Part shown: piece after piece, positions 16,485 through 24,447 of the stretch
Layout: each line of letters starts with the position of its first letter
How positions within the stretch are numbered: the stretch's first letter is position 1
From: Mesorhizobium sp. AR10
GTDB taxonomy: Bacteria; Pseudomonadota; Alphaproteobacteria; Rhizobiales; Rhizobiaceae
Length of the DNA: 64,000 nucleotides
Assembly: GCF_024746795.1 (NCBI RefSeq)
Contig: NZ_CP080524.1
Location: 5,124,001-5,188,000 of the forward strand
Direction: 5' to 3'
Notes under the pieces: generated by a model
Databases searched by the model: none
What the model saw: the letters and a program-made list of their open reading frames with translations, nothing else
Told to the model about the DNA's origin: nothing
Made by a program: the position numbers and the translations under genes

Positions 16485-17681
16485 TCAGTGAGCGTTCAAC
16501 TTCTTGGTGCTCTCGTCGTCGAACACCCACTTGCCTCCGGTCAGCCGCAGCACGACAAGCGAGCCGCCGATATTGTCGCCGTTCTTGTCAAAGCTGATGG
16601 TGCCCATCGCGCCCTCATGCTTGGTCGCGCGAATGATCGGCATGAGGTTTTCGGTCGAGCCTTTGTTTTCTTCAATCGCCTGCTTCAGGACATAGATGTT
16701 GTCGTAGCCGGCTGCTGCCTGGACACCCGGCTCGGTGTTGAACTTCTTGGTGTAAGCCGCGACGAACGCCTTGTTCTGCTCACTCGGGTTGTTGATGTCA
16801 TAGACATTGGTGACCCAGGTGCCTTCGGCCGCCGCCCCCGCGAGAGAGACATATTCGGGGACCTGGGTCTGGGCGTTGGCGAGAAGCGGGATAGGCTTGT
16901 CGCCAAAGGCGCGGACCGACTGGCTCACAGCGGCGCCCATGTCGGCATAGTAACCCGCGAGGAAAAGCGCATCGGGATTTGCCGCTGCGATGTTGGCCAG
17001 GACCGACGAGAAATCATTGGTCGAGCCAGTGATATAGGTCTCGGCGGCGACGAGTTCGGCGCCCGAAGCCGCTGCGGCCCTCTTTGCGATCGCCAGAAGA
17101 GCCTGGCCATAGTCATCGCTCGGATAAAGCACGGCGATGCGCTTGTAGCCCAGCACCTTGGTACCGAGATCCAGGCTCGCCACGCCCTGGATATCGTCAT
17201 TCGGGATGATGCGCGCGAAATTCTCGAAACCCTTGGCCGAAAGCGCTGGCGAGCTCGTCGTCGCTGCGAGGACCGGCATGCCCACCCGCCCGAAGATCGG
17301 CATCTGCGCGAGCGTCGCCGAACTGCAGACGTTGCCCACAACCGCGACGATGGCCTTGTCGCTGATGATCTGGTTGGCCGCCGTCGCCGCCGGCGTCGGA
17401 TCGCACTGGTCGTCATATTCGCTGAGCTTGATAGGCTTACCGCCGACGCCGCCCGCTGCGTTGATCTCCTCAACGGCGAGATGGACGCCGTTCATCGTTT
17501 CAATTCCGTAGGCGGCGGCCGATCCGGTCAAGGGTGCGGTGGAAGCGATGTGAACCGCATCGGTTTCGGTCGCAAAGGCTGTGGTCCCGGAAAGACCCGG
17601 TAGGACGATGCTCGCGACCGCGAAGGACGCAATGGCAGGCATGGCGCGCCGAAGCGCGGCCTTGGAAACTATGGACATCAT
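16485..17681 (-). CDS. Branched-chain amino acid-type ABC transporter substrate-binding protein (LivK-like)
   Basis: 398 residues with a signal peptide (hydrophobic stretch to about residue 37, FATE). The mature part has the type I periplasmic fold: IASTAPLTGSAAAYGIETMNGVHLAVEEIN, VVGNVCSSATLAQMPIFGRVGMPVLAATTSSP and LYPSDDYGQALLAI. It is the first gene of the operon that continues through livHMGF to the SDR and monooxygenase. The ligand may be an aliphatic amide, branched acid or aromatic compound; it cannot be assigned from sequence. Confidence 0.9.
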   Translation of the reverse strand: MMSIVSKAALRRAMPAIASFAVASIVLPGLSGTTAFATETDAVHIASTAPLTGSAAAYGIETMNGVHLAVEEINAAGGVGGKPIKLSEYDDQCDPTPAATAANQIISDKAIVAVVGNVCSSATLAQMPIFGRVGMPVLAATTSSPALSAKGFENFARIIPNDDIQGVASLDLGTKVLGYKRIAVLYPSDDYGQALLAIAKRAAAASGAELVAAETYITGSTNDFSSVLANIAAANPDALFLAGYYADMGAAVSQSVRAFGDKPIPLLANAQTQVPEYVSLAGAAAEGTWVTNVYDINNPSEQNKAFVAAYTKKFNTEPGVQAAAGYDNIYVLKQAIEENKGSTENLMPIIRATKHEGAMGTISFDKNGDNIGGSLVVLRLTGGKWVFDDESTKKLNAH

Positions 17682-17821
17682 TTACGCCTTCTCTATCAGT
17701 TGGAGTTGAACGTCAGAGAAATACGATAATGAGTAAAAGCAGATTTGCTCCTACCCCCTCACTTTCGATCAGATTGGATGCTTGCCCGCCATCTGGCGAC
17801 TAGCACCAATCTGTGGTGAAA

Positions 17822-17849
17822 TTGATACCTCTGAAAAAAGGAGTGTCAA
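17822..17849 (-). promoter_or_regulatory. Probable sigma-70 promoter of the liv/SDR/FMO operon
   Basis: On the minus strand TTGACA and TATCAA are separated by 16 bases, placed about 140 bp before the binding-protein start. The surrounding 357-bp divergent gap (17682-18038) is AT-rich and carries TTGATAC twice (17822-17828 and 17854-17860) and an imperfect dyad GTGTCAATAGTTTTGATAC, a possible operator for the divergent CGNR regulator. No gene is seen in the gap. Confidence 0.5.
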
Positions 17850-18038
17850 TAGTTTTGATACTGACATCTTGCGTAAACGCATTTTTTTGGGCAAACCGCG
17901 ATTACAGCGCGCGGCCGGGGGTAGCACCACCCGCGGCGCACATCGTGACACGGGTCGGGCAGATGGCTTGGCTTGAGCAAAACCTATTTAGCTGATGTCT
18001 TGCCAACATGCCGCCAGCCGGCTGGGAGCAACCTGACA

Positions 18039-18617
18039 ATGAATGATTTTCTTTTCGGTCCCGACGTTCGGCCCTCCGCAGAAATGACGGTCGCGCTGAT
18101 CAACACCTCGCCCGCTCGCGGCGGCGAAGAAGGGCTCAACGACACCGACACACTTCGCGCAATGGGAGGCGAAGCCAGGGTCTATTACCGGCCCGACGGC
18201 TCGAAGGCCGAAATTCTCGCCATGCGGAAGCTGCGCGACCGGCTCGACGAGATCGTGAAGGCGCCCGACAACCGACGGCGGTTTGCCATGCTCAACGAGC
18301 TTTTCTACTCGGCGTCCGCGATCCCGCAGATCGTCACGCATGCCGAGGATCCCCGGCCGCATTTCCACTATACTCTGGAAGACGCCTCGTATGTCGACCA
18401 CCTCAAGGGCGTTACCGCCTATGCGCTGTCGCGCGTAATCATCATCGGTGAGTGGCAACGGCTGCGTACCTGCTCCGGGACAGCCTGCAACCGCCTCTTC
18501 TTTGACACCACCCGCAATGGCAAGCGGCTGTATTGCGATAGTCGCACCTGCGGCAATCGCGTCCATGCGGCTCGCTATCGCATCCGTACGGCGGAGCGGT
18601 CACTATCGGAGAACTGA
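18039..18617 (+). CDS. CGNR zinc-finger transcriptional regulator
   Basis: 192 residues from the ATG at 18039; a TTG at 17973 would add 22 residues of poor quality. The N-terminal half has the ABATE-like domain (MTVALINTSPARGG...DTDTLRA). The C-terminus carries the four-cysteine zinc finger: LRTCSGTACNRLFFD, then LYCDSRTCGNRVHAARYR with the name-giving CGNR. Proteins of this family are stress- or catabolite-responsive regulators. It is divergent from the liv operon across a gap with paired repeats, so it probably regulates that operon. Confidence 0.85.
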   Translation: MNDFLFGPDVRPSAEMTVALINTSPARGGEEGLNDTDTLRAMGGEARVYYRPDGSKAEILAMRKLRDRLDEIVKAPDNRRRFAMLNELFYSASAIPQIVTHAEDPRPHFHYTLEDASYVDHLKGVTAYALSRVIIIGEWQRLRTCSGTACNRLFFDTTRNGKRLYCDSRTCGNRVHAARYRIRTAERSLSEN

Positions 18618-18754
18618 CATTCGAGGGCGCCAGCTGCGCGATGGCTGGCGCGCGGGAGAACTGAGAGCGCTCCAAGGATGACGTCTTTTTCGGATGTTCG
18701 ACGACTGGTCACAGTTCTTGACAATCATCGCCCCTCCACGCCTCCATGGCGAAC

Positions 18755-18923
18755 ATGAGGCGCAAAGTGGCCGTTCGCGTCGTGGGAAACGCACTCGGCT
18801 TCGGGTCAGATCGCGTCTTGCCCGCGTTCCTCAGAGCGTCGCCAACCGCGAATTTGTCATGGCCGTTCCATAGGCTTGCCGCAGCGTCCGCTTCTCCTCC
18901 AGCGCAACGATGACACTTGTGGC
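18755..18923 (-). pseudogene. Duplicated 3' end of the ATP-grasp (glutathione synthetase-like) gene
   Basis: About 169 bp nearly identical to 20495-20664, which spans the last ~93 coding bases of the ATP-grasp gene plus ~77 bp downstream. It starts at ATGAGGCGCAAAGTGGCCGT and ends at CGATGACACTTGTGGC; after that the copies diverge abruptly. It is a remnant and encodes no domain. The rest of the 18618-19037 gap shows no gene. With the parent copy it brackets the diguanylate cyclase gene. Confidence 0.85.
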
Positions 18924-19037
18924 GGCCGTTCACATCGCGCCGTACGTCAGTCAGCTTCGGGTCGTACCTTCGCATTCCTTGACCGTGGAAGACGGCGTAG
19001 CGAAGCGACTATTCTACTATCGCGTCACGGGCCGGCA

Positions 19038-20297
19038 TCACCGTGTCAACTGAATATGGTTGCGCCCGGACGGCTCCGGTCTGTGGAGCAGCACTCGGTT
19101 GCGCCCGGTTTGCTTGGCGAGATAGAGCGCCGCATCCGCCTGACGCTGTAACTGCTCCGGTGAGATGACCTCGTCAGCCCTCTGAACCGCAACTCCAATG
19201 CTGAGGGTGACGCGGCGCGACACGCGGGATGCAGGATTGGGAAAAGCGGCGGCCTCAACGCTCTGGCGAATTCTCTCGGCCACAGAGATGGCCTCTTCAT
19301 TGTCTACGCCAGGCAGGAGCACCAGGAATTCCTCGCCGCCGTATCGGGCCACAAGATCGTGATCGCGCCTGACGTTTTCCTTGATAATGCGGGCGACCTC
19401 GACCAGACAGCGATCGCCCTCGGCATGGCCGAGGTGATCGTTCAGCTTCTTGAAGTCATCGATGTCGCACATCAGCATGGCGGCCCCGCCGGGGCATGTT
19501 CCGCCATCGGCCCAAAGGAGGTCGAGCAGCTCTGTCATCCAGCGCCGGTTGGCAATGCCCGTGAGCGGATCGGTGCTCGCCAGGAGCTGAAGCCGATCGT
19601 TCGCTTCCGCCAGTTCGGCGACTCTGTGCCGGTCGCGAAGCTCAAACAGGAAAGTCTTCTGAGCGAGAATCGTCATGATGCGCCGCGCGGCGATCGTTGC
19701 GATAATCCCGCTGGTGAAAAACAGCGTCGCAGCCGCGGCGCTTCCAAATTCGATGCCCGGGTTCTGCAGCTGAAAAACGAGATAGAGACCGAGCGCCGAG
19801 GCGGCAATAGACATAGTCCAGGCCAGCGGGATGCCGAAGATGATGATGGCTGTAATGGCCACGAACAGCATGATGTTCAGGTGCCGTTCGTAGAACTCGC
19901 CACCAGCGCTTACGCCGACCAGTGCAACTGACAACAAGATGAGGAACATGCCTGCAATCAGCGAAGCCCCCTGGAGCCAGTGCGCCTGCGGTTTTCGCCA
20001 GAGAAGGACGACAATCATGACGACAGGTGGAATGATGGCGCCAGGCAGGAGCATGGAGAGCGCGATCGCCTTTGGAAGCATCAACATGTTGAGCGCCAAG
20101 GTCAACACATCCAAAAATGCCACCCAGATCATCCAGGCGCGGATGATCTTCGCCGTTTGTGACCAGACGCGGGCTCGAAATAGACGTTTGATCTCGCCTT
20201 TGAGGCGGATATCACGCGTGCGGCGCGCCAGCTGTCGCTCGACTTCCGCAATTATGGCAGGATCATCCTGCACGTCGAGATGCATCCGATCTGACAC
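19038..20297 (-). CDS. Membrane-bound diguanylate cyclase (GGDEF)
   Basis: 419 residues. The N-terminal half has about six transmembrane helices (between residues 52 and 205). A short coiled segment (LFELRDRHRVAELAEANDRLQ) leads to a GGDEF domain with STDPLTGIANRR (241-252), the active-site GGEEF at 320-324 and an inhibitory RxxD site RDHD at 311-314 with the canonical five-residue spacing. It should make c-di-GMP and be product-inhibited. The sensory membrane part resembles MASE-type domains but is not assigned. The gene is bracketed by a copied 3' end of the next gene. Confidence 0.9.
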   Translation of the reverse strand: MSDRMHLDVQDDPAIIAEVERQLARRTRDIRLKGEIKRLFRARVWSQTAKIIRAWMIWVAFLDVLTLALNMLMLPKAIALSMLLPGAIIPPVVMIVVLLWRKPQAHWLQGASLIAGMFLILLSVALVGVSAGGEFYERHLNIMLFVAITAIIIFGIPLAWTMSIAASALGLYLVFQLQNPGIEFGSAAAATLFFTSGIIATIAARRIMTILAQKTFLFELRDRHRVAELAEANDRLQLLASTDPLTGIANRRWMTELLDLLWADGGTCPGGAAMLMCDIDDFKKLNDHLGHAEGDRCLVEVARIIKENVRRDHDLVARYGGEEFLVLLPGVDNEEAISVAERIRQSVEAAAFPNPASRVSRRVTLSIGVAVQRADEVISPEQLQRQADAALYLAKQTGRNRVLLHRPEPSGRNHIQLTR

Positions 20298-20494
20298 AAT
20301 CGACGGACCTATATACTGGTTTCACCTGGACATTCATCCGAGCCATCCGGTCGTCGGCAATGGGCAAGCGTGTCAGGTTATCCTGAAGATTTGATTTATC
20401 ACGCCTAAATTGCTCGCAAAGTCCCTCGGGCTTCCAACCGGGGGCGCCGGCAATGTCTTCTGTCAGGAAGCGGCAAAGCTGATCTACGGCTGAG

Positions 20495-20664
20495 ATGAGG
20501 CGCAAAGTGGCCGTTCGCGTCGCGGAAAACGTCCTTCGGCTTCGGGTCAGATCGCGTCTTGCCTGCGTTGCTCAGAGCGTCGCCAGCCGCGAATTTGTCA
20601 TGGCCGTTCCATAGGCTTGCCGCAGCGTCCGCTTCTCCTCCAGCGCAACGATGACACTTGTGGC
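20495..20664 (-). repeat. Direct repeat copy 2: native 3' end of the ATP-grasp gene
   Basis: This is the parent copy of the repeat at 18755-18923. It covers the last 30 or so codons of the ATP-grasp gene (ATNSRLATL end region) and the sequence just behind it. The copies differ by a handful of substitutions and one or two single-base gaps. The distance between copies is about 1.74 kb, almost exactly the diguanylate cyclase gene with its flanks. Confidence 0.85.
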
Positions 20665-21618
20665 AAAATCCGTCGCGTACATGTCGGCAAGCCGGGTCAG
20701 CCCGCCTGGCGTGAAGACGTTGATCTCCAGAAGCTTGTCGCCGACGATGTCGAGCCCAACGAGAAACATGCCGTCGCTGATCAATTTGGGGCGCACCATC
20801 TCGGCAATGCCTAGCATCGTGCCGGTTACCTTGACCTTGCGGGCGGTTCCGGCGGCATGGATGTTGGACCGGACGTCGCCCTTGGCTGGAACGCGGCGAA
20901 AGGCTGCGTACTTGCCGTCGCGCACCAGCGGCAGGCCGTTCATCAGGAAAAGACGCACGTCGCCAGCCTTGGCCTCCGGAAGGTAGACCTGCGCGATGAG
21001 ATAGCCGTCACCGCTGGCCGCCTCGAAGATCTGGTTGAGGTTGGAATCCGCAGGCGTCGCAATATGGAAGACGTTCTTGCCGCCCGACCCCTGGAGCGGT
21101 TTGACGATGCAGCCCTTGGGATGTTTGTCGATGAATGCGCGGATCTCGGTAATGCTGCGCGATATCAGGGTCCCCGGCCTCACCGCCTCGGGAAAAGACT
21201 GAAGATAGAGCTTGCTCTGTGCCTGCCCCAGACCGTCCGGATCGTTGACGACGATCGCGCCGCGTTCGGCTGCGAGCCGCCCGAACATAATGCCTGCGTT
21301 GGCGGCCCATGGTCGATCGGTGACGTCCAGCGACGGGTCGTTGCGCAGAAACACAATGTCGACATCGCTGATCGCCAGGGTCTTCTTCTGCTTGGCGGCG
21401 TCCTTCAGGGCAGCATGCAGCCTGTCTGACGTCTTGTAGGGGGCATCGGGCACAACCGCGGCGCTGACAGCCAGACTGTCATCGGCACGCAGTATGAAGT
21501 CGCCTGGTTCAACATAGACGACAGAATGGCCGCGCTGGACTGCAGCCAGAGCCAACGCTGTCGTCGTATAGCCGGGCGTCTCGCTCTCAATGGAATTGAC
21601 AAAGAACGCAATGCGCAT
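20572..21618 (-). CDS. Glutathione synthetase-like ATP-grasp ligase
   Basis: 348 residues. The N-terminal domain opens MRIAFFVNSIESETPGYTTT; the middle has FLRNDPSLDVTDRPWAANAG and IVVNDPDGLGQAQSKLYLQSFPE, as in GshB. The ATP-grasp part shows CIVKPLQGSGGKNVF (ATP-binding lysine and glycine loop) and LVGLDIVGDKLLEINVFTPGGL (Mg-binding Glu and Asn). It ligates an amino group to a carboxylate with ATP. It is 14 bp behind the DUF1704 gene in a three-gene unit, so it may not make ordinary glutathione but act in the pathway of that unit. Confidence 0.85.
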   Translation of the reverse strand: MRIAFFVNSIESETPGYTTTALALAAVQRGHSVVYVEPGDFILRADDSLAVSAAVVPDAPYKTSDRLHAALKDAAKQKKTLAISDVDIVFLRNDPSLDVTDRPWAANAGIMFGRLAAERGAIVVNDPDGLGQAQSKLYLQSFPEAVRPGTLISRSITEIRAFIDKHPKGCIVKPLQGSGGKNVFHIATPADSNLNQIFEAASGDGYLIAQVYLPEAKAGDVRLFLMNGLPLVRDGKYAAFRRVPAKGDVRSNIHAAGTARKVKVTGTMLGIAEMVRPKLISDGMFLVGLDIVGDKLLEINVFTPGGLTRLADMYATDFATSVIVALEEKRTLRQAYGTAMTNSRLATL

Positions 21619-21632
21619 TGAGGAGCCTCCGC

Positions 21633-23501
21633 TCAGGTTTCAACCATATCGATCGGATCGATTCCCGCCATCGCTTTCTTGAGGCGCGGACGGGCCGCGT
21701 CGGAAGAGAGAAACGCAGGTTCGAGTCGCGGCGCCCGCAGCAGGCCGCGTGCGTTGAGCTCCTGGATCGCGCCGAAATGCGCGGCGGAAATCTTGCCGAT
21801 CCAGAAGGGAGTGAGGCTGCCGCCGTGCCTCAAGTGATCGAGGATCTGCACCAGGCCGCGCAGATAGATGGCGTCTTTTGCAAGGCCACCGCCTCGATAG
21901 ACACGCAGAACGACGTTGAAGGCGTCGTGCTCATCGAAACCGAAATCCTTGTGGAGAAGGCGGAAGGCCTCCTCAAAGGTTGCGCCGCCGAGCATCGCCT
22001 GACAGGCGATGACCCGGGCCGCGATCAGCCTTAAACGCGCCGCGGTCATGCCGCCGACCAGATACTCCGCCAGCACCGCCAGTCCCTCCTGCATGCCTTC
22101 ATAGCCGGCCAGCCCGCTACAGAAGATGGCGAGCCCCTGCGCGGCACCATTGAAATAGGTCAGCAGATGAACGCCGATCTCGTGGCTCAGCAGCGCCGTC
22201 AGACGTTCCGGTGGAAGGTTGGTGTCGCGCGACACCAGCAATCGGTTTCGCGAGACCAGGAGGCCGGCCGGCAGGTCGCCGCGGATCTCCACGGAAGCGT
22301 TGAAATCGGGATAGGCGGCCCGGTATCCGGCAATCATGTCGCGCGCGGCAGCGGCGACGGCGTCGGCATCGAGCCCCTTCTGCCGGGCGGCCGAGGCAAC
22401 GCGCGGGAGCCTTTCGAGAATAGCGCGCGCCCTCGCCGCCAGGCTCGGCTCGACGCTGCCATAGAGGGCTCGTCCGAGTTCGACGAAGCGCGGCGTTTCG
22501 CGTGCCGCGAGCATCGACAGCTGGAGATCGAGCTCCTGCTGCTTTTCGGAGAGCAGCCTGGTCAGCAGTGTATCTTCCAGATGATCGAGCGAGATCGAAT
22601 AGAGCTTCCGCTTCTGGTCGGCGACCTCAAGCTCGAGCGGCCGGTAAAGCAGTGCGGGCACACGCTCGAAATCGCCCGCCTGGAATTCCCGCCAGGCGGG
22701 TTCGGCATTGATCGGTGTGACGGCAAGCAGAAAATCGAACGTCGACGCGACATTATCGAGCGCGCGGTCAGCGCGCACGACAGCGTCGATATAGGCGCGG
22801 CGGCCCAGAGAACGATGGGTTGCCGGCGGCTCCAGCTTCGATGCCTTCAGGAAGGCGCTGACGGCCTGAAGCGCGGAATCGACCATGTTGGCGACGACGA
22901 GGTCGTGGAGTTCAGGGTAGATTCGCTCGGTGCCCGGCACCCGGTAGATCGGTGCGAAGCGTACCGTCAGGCACGCCGCGTCACCCGGATCATCCCAGAG
23001 CCGTGCTTCGGCGCGTGTCGTGGGGTTGAGTTCGTCGACGCGGGGCGTGCGGTATTTTGCTTCGCGTGCGGACGCAGCGGTGGTGAAGCGCTTGAGTGCC
23101 GCCTTCTCCGCTGCCGTGTCGCCGCAGGCCAGCGCAATCTCGAAAGGCGGCAGGAACGGAACATCCTCCGTCAGGAACCGGTCTTCGGCCAACTCGCCGA
23201 TGTCCAGCATGAGGAATGCGCCGCAGTGATCGCGTATCCTTCGCGCCACCAGCCGCGCTACCTCGCCGGCGAGGCCAATGTCGGCCGCGATCAGATAGGA
23301 CGCGTTGGCCGAGACGGCATGGAATGCCGCATCCTGATGCGACCCGACATGGACACACAGAAAGGGCAGCGGCCGATCCATGTGCAAACGGTTGCCGTTG
23401 CCGAACTCGCGGCGGATCGACTTGCCGTCCCGCAAGAGCGCATCCAGGTCCGCTTCGATTTGCGCCAAGGGAGGTGCGGGTTCAACGAGCTTGGGCTTCA
23501 T
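21633..23501 (-). CDS. DUF1704 / flavohemoglobin expression-modulating QEGLA motif protein
   Basis: 622 residues. The C-terminal part has a gluzincin-like metallopeptidase signature HEIGVH at residues 440-445 and the family-defining QEGLA at 471-475, within the region LLSHEIGVHLLTYFNG...YEGMQEGLAVLAEY. DUF1704 (PF08014) is related to the eukaryotic MATCAP tyrosine carboxypeptidases of tubulin. The bacterial role is not settled despite the name. Its start overlaps the stop of the N-formylglutamate amidohydrolase gene (ATGA) and the ATP-grasp gene follows closely, so the three act together. A carboxypeptidase on a peptide or amino-acid conjugate is the simplest inference. Confidence 0.85.
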   Translation of the reverse strand: MKPKLVEPAPPLAQIEADLDALLRDGKSIRREFGNGNRLHMDRPLPFLCVHVGSHQDAAFHAVSANASYLIAADIGLAGEVARLVARRIRDHCGAFLMLDIGELAEDRFLTEDVPFLPPFEIALACGDTAAEKAALKRFTTAASAREAKYRTPRVDELNPTTRAEARLWDDPGDAACLTVRFAPIYRVPGTERIYPELHDLVVANMVDSALQAVSAFLKASKLEPPATHRSLGRRAYIDAVVRADRALDNVASTFDFLLAVTPINAEPAWREFQAGDFERVPALLYRPLELEVADQKRKLYSISLDHLEDTLLTRLLSEKQQELDLQLSMLAARETPRFVELGRALYGSVEPSLAARARAILERLPRVASAARQKGLDADAVAAAARDMIAGYRAAYPDFNASVEIRGDLPAGLLVSRNRLLVSRDTNLPPERLTALLSHEIGVHLLTYFNGAAQGLAIFCSGLAGYEGMQEGLAVLAEYLVGGMTAARLRLIAARVIACQAMLGGATFEEAFRLLHKDFGFDEHDAFNVVLRVYRGGGLAKDAIYLRGLVQILDHLRHGGSLTPFWIGKISAAHFGAIQELNARGLLRAPRLEPAFLSSDAARPRLKKAMAGIDPIDMVET

Positions 23502-24313
23502 CGCATGGCTCGCAGCGCCGACTCCAGGACAGGCACCGTAGACGCCAGAATGGCGCGCAGCCGGTCGATTGCTGCCCAGTCAGGGTCGCCGCTCCATTCG
23601 TCCATGAAAATCTTCTTGAACTCCACCGCGATGGCACACCCGTTTTCCCGAAAATTGGCGTGGACGAAACGAGTCTGCTCGCCCTTGCCCTGGAAAGACA
23701 CATTCTCGCGCACGTCGATCGGCTCGCCATTGAAATGGTGGCCGCGAAGCGTCTCGATGAAAGCGTCGACGACCGGCGCCCAGCGCGCGCGGTCCATGGA
23801 AGACGTACCGATGTTGATGTCGGGCGCGGCGTCGCGAGACGTAGGCGAAGCGTCCGGCCCGTCGCGCCGGTGATTGTAGCTGTGGACGTCGATGAGAACG
23901 AACCTGCCGTAGCGCTTCTCGATACCGGTGAGAACACGGTTCAGCCCACTGTAGAAGGCGTCGTGAAAGGCGAGAGAGTCCTCTACGAGGCCCTCGGCCG
24001 GCGGCTCATGCCAGACTTTCAGCCCCCAGGACTGATCCGGCGAGCGGTAGACCGCGGCGTCGCGCGCGCGGTTCAGGTCGACCTGGAAGCGCGATCGATG
24101 AACGATGATCTGGGTGGGAAAATCGGCGATGAAGCGCTCGGTGAACGGGTCCTCTTCCCGACGCCGGTCAGGATCAGGCAGACACATGAGCGACCGACAA
24201 GCCTCGCCCACGTCGGTGCCGCTGTGGATAGCCGTACCGACTATGGGAGACTCTCCGAGCTTGATCGTCCAACCTGCCCCGCCCGGATCGTTGTTGGCAA
24301 TCGTCTTGTCCAT
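23498..24313 (-). CDS. N-formylglutamate amidohydrolase family protein
   Basis: 271 residues, first gene of the three-gene operon. Family features: SPIVGTAIHSGTDVG near the N-terminus (metal-site histidine), VLIDVHSYNHRRDG (HSY motif) and NVSFQGKGEQTRFVHANF. Relatives hydrolyse N-formyl-L-glutamate in histidine breakdown, but no other hut gene is nearby and the partners are a QEGLA protein and an ATP-grasp ligase, so its substrate here may be another N-acyl or amide compound. A decayed ATPase fragment and an IS element lie just upstream of its start. Confidence 0.82.
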   Translation of the reverse strand: MDKTIANNDPGGAGWTIKLGESPIVGTAIHSGTDVGEACRSLMCLPDPDRRREEDPFTERFIADFPTQIIVHRSRFQVDLNRARDAAVYRSPDQSWGLKVWHEPPAEGLVEDSLAFHDAFYSGLNRVLTGIEKRYGRFVLIDVHSYNHRRDGPDASPTSRDAAPDINIGTSSMDRARWAPVVDAFIETLRGHHFNGEPIDVRENVSFQGKGEQTRFVHANFRENGCAIAVEFKKIFMDEWSGDPDWAAIDRLRAILASTVPVLESALRAMR

Positions 24314-24354
24314 GCTCCATCGAAATGCGCGGAGGGCGCCGACGGTTCCGATTC

Positions 24355-24446
24355 ATCGTCGAAAGCGGCACGCCAGATGATTTTTCGCGCAGCCGAAGAC
24401 CGACCGCAGGCGCGCTTTTCTCAGCAAGATTCTGCGGCATTGGACT
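24355..24446 (+). pseudogene. Third, decayed copy of the GlnQ-like ATPase 3' end
   Basis: The sequence CATCGTCGAAAGCGGCACGCC and then AAGACCGACCGCAG...GCGCGCTTTTCTCAGCAAGAT and CTGCGGCATTGGAC aligns base by base with 7699-7791 at about 80 percent or better, but with frame-breaking changes. It corresponds to the last 30 codons ([11 protein letters not shown] to KILRH). It ends where the IS5-type element begins. It is a relic, probably from another amino acid transporter ATPase gene or from the copy at 7.5 kb. Confidence 0.75.
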
Positions 24447-24447
24447 A

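Noticed and set aside
17973..18038. TTG start adding 22 residues to the CGNR regulator
   Set aside because: The extension is Cys/Pro-rich and unlike family members, and the ATG at 18039 gives the expected length.
22167..23873. Long plus-strand open frame (568 codons) opposite DUF1704
   Set aside because: Low-complexity Arg/Gly-rich translation with no motifs, and fully antisense to a well-supported gene; typical of high-GC DNA.
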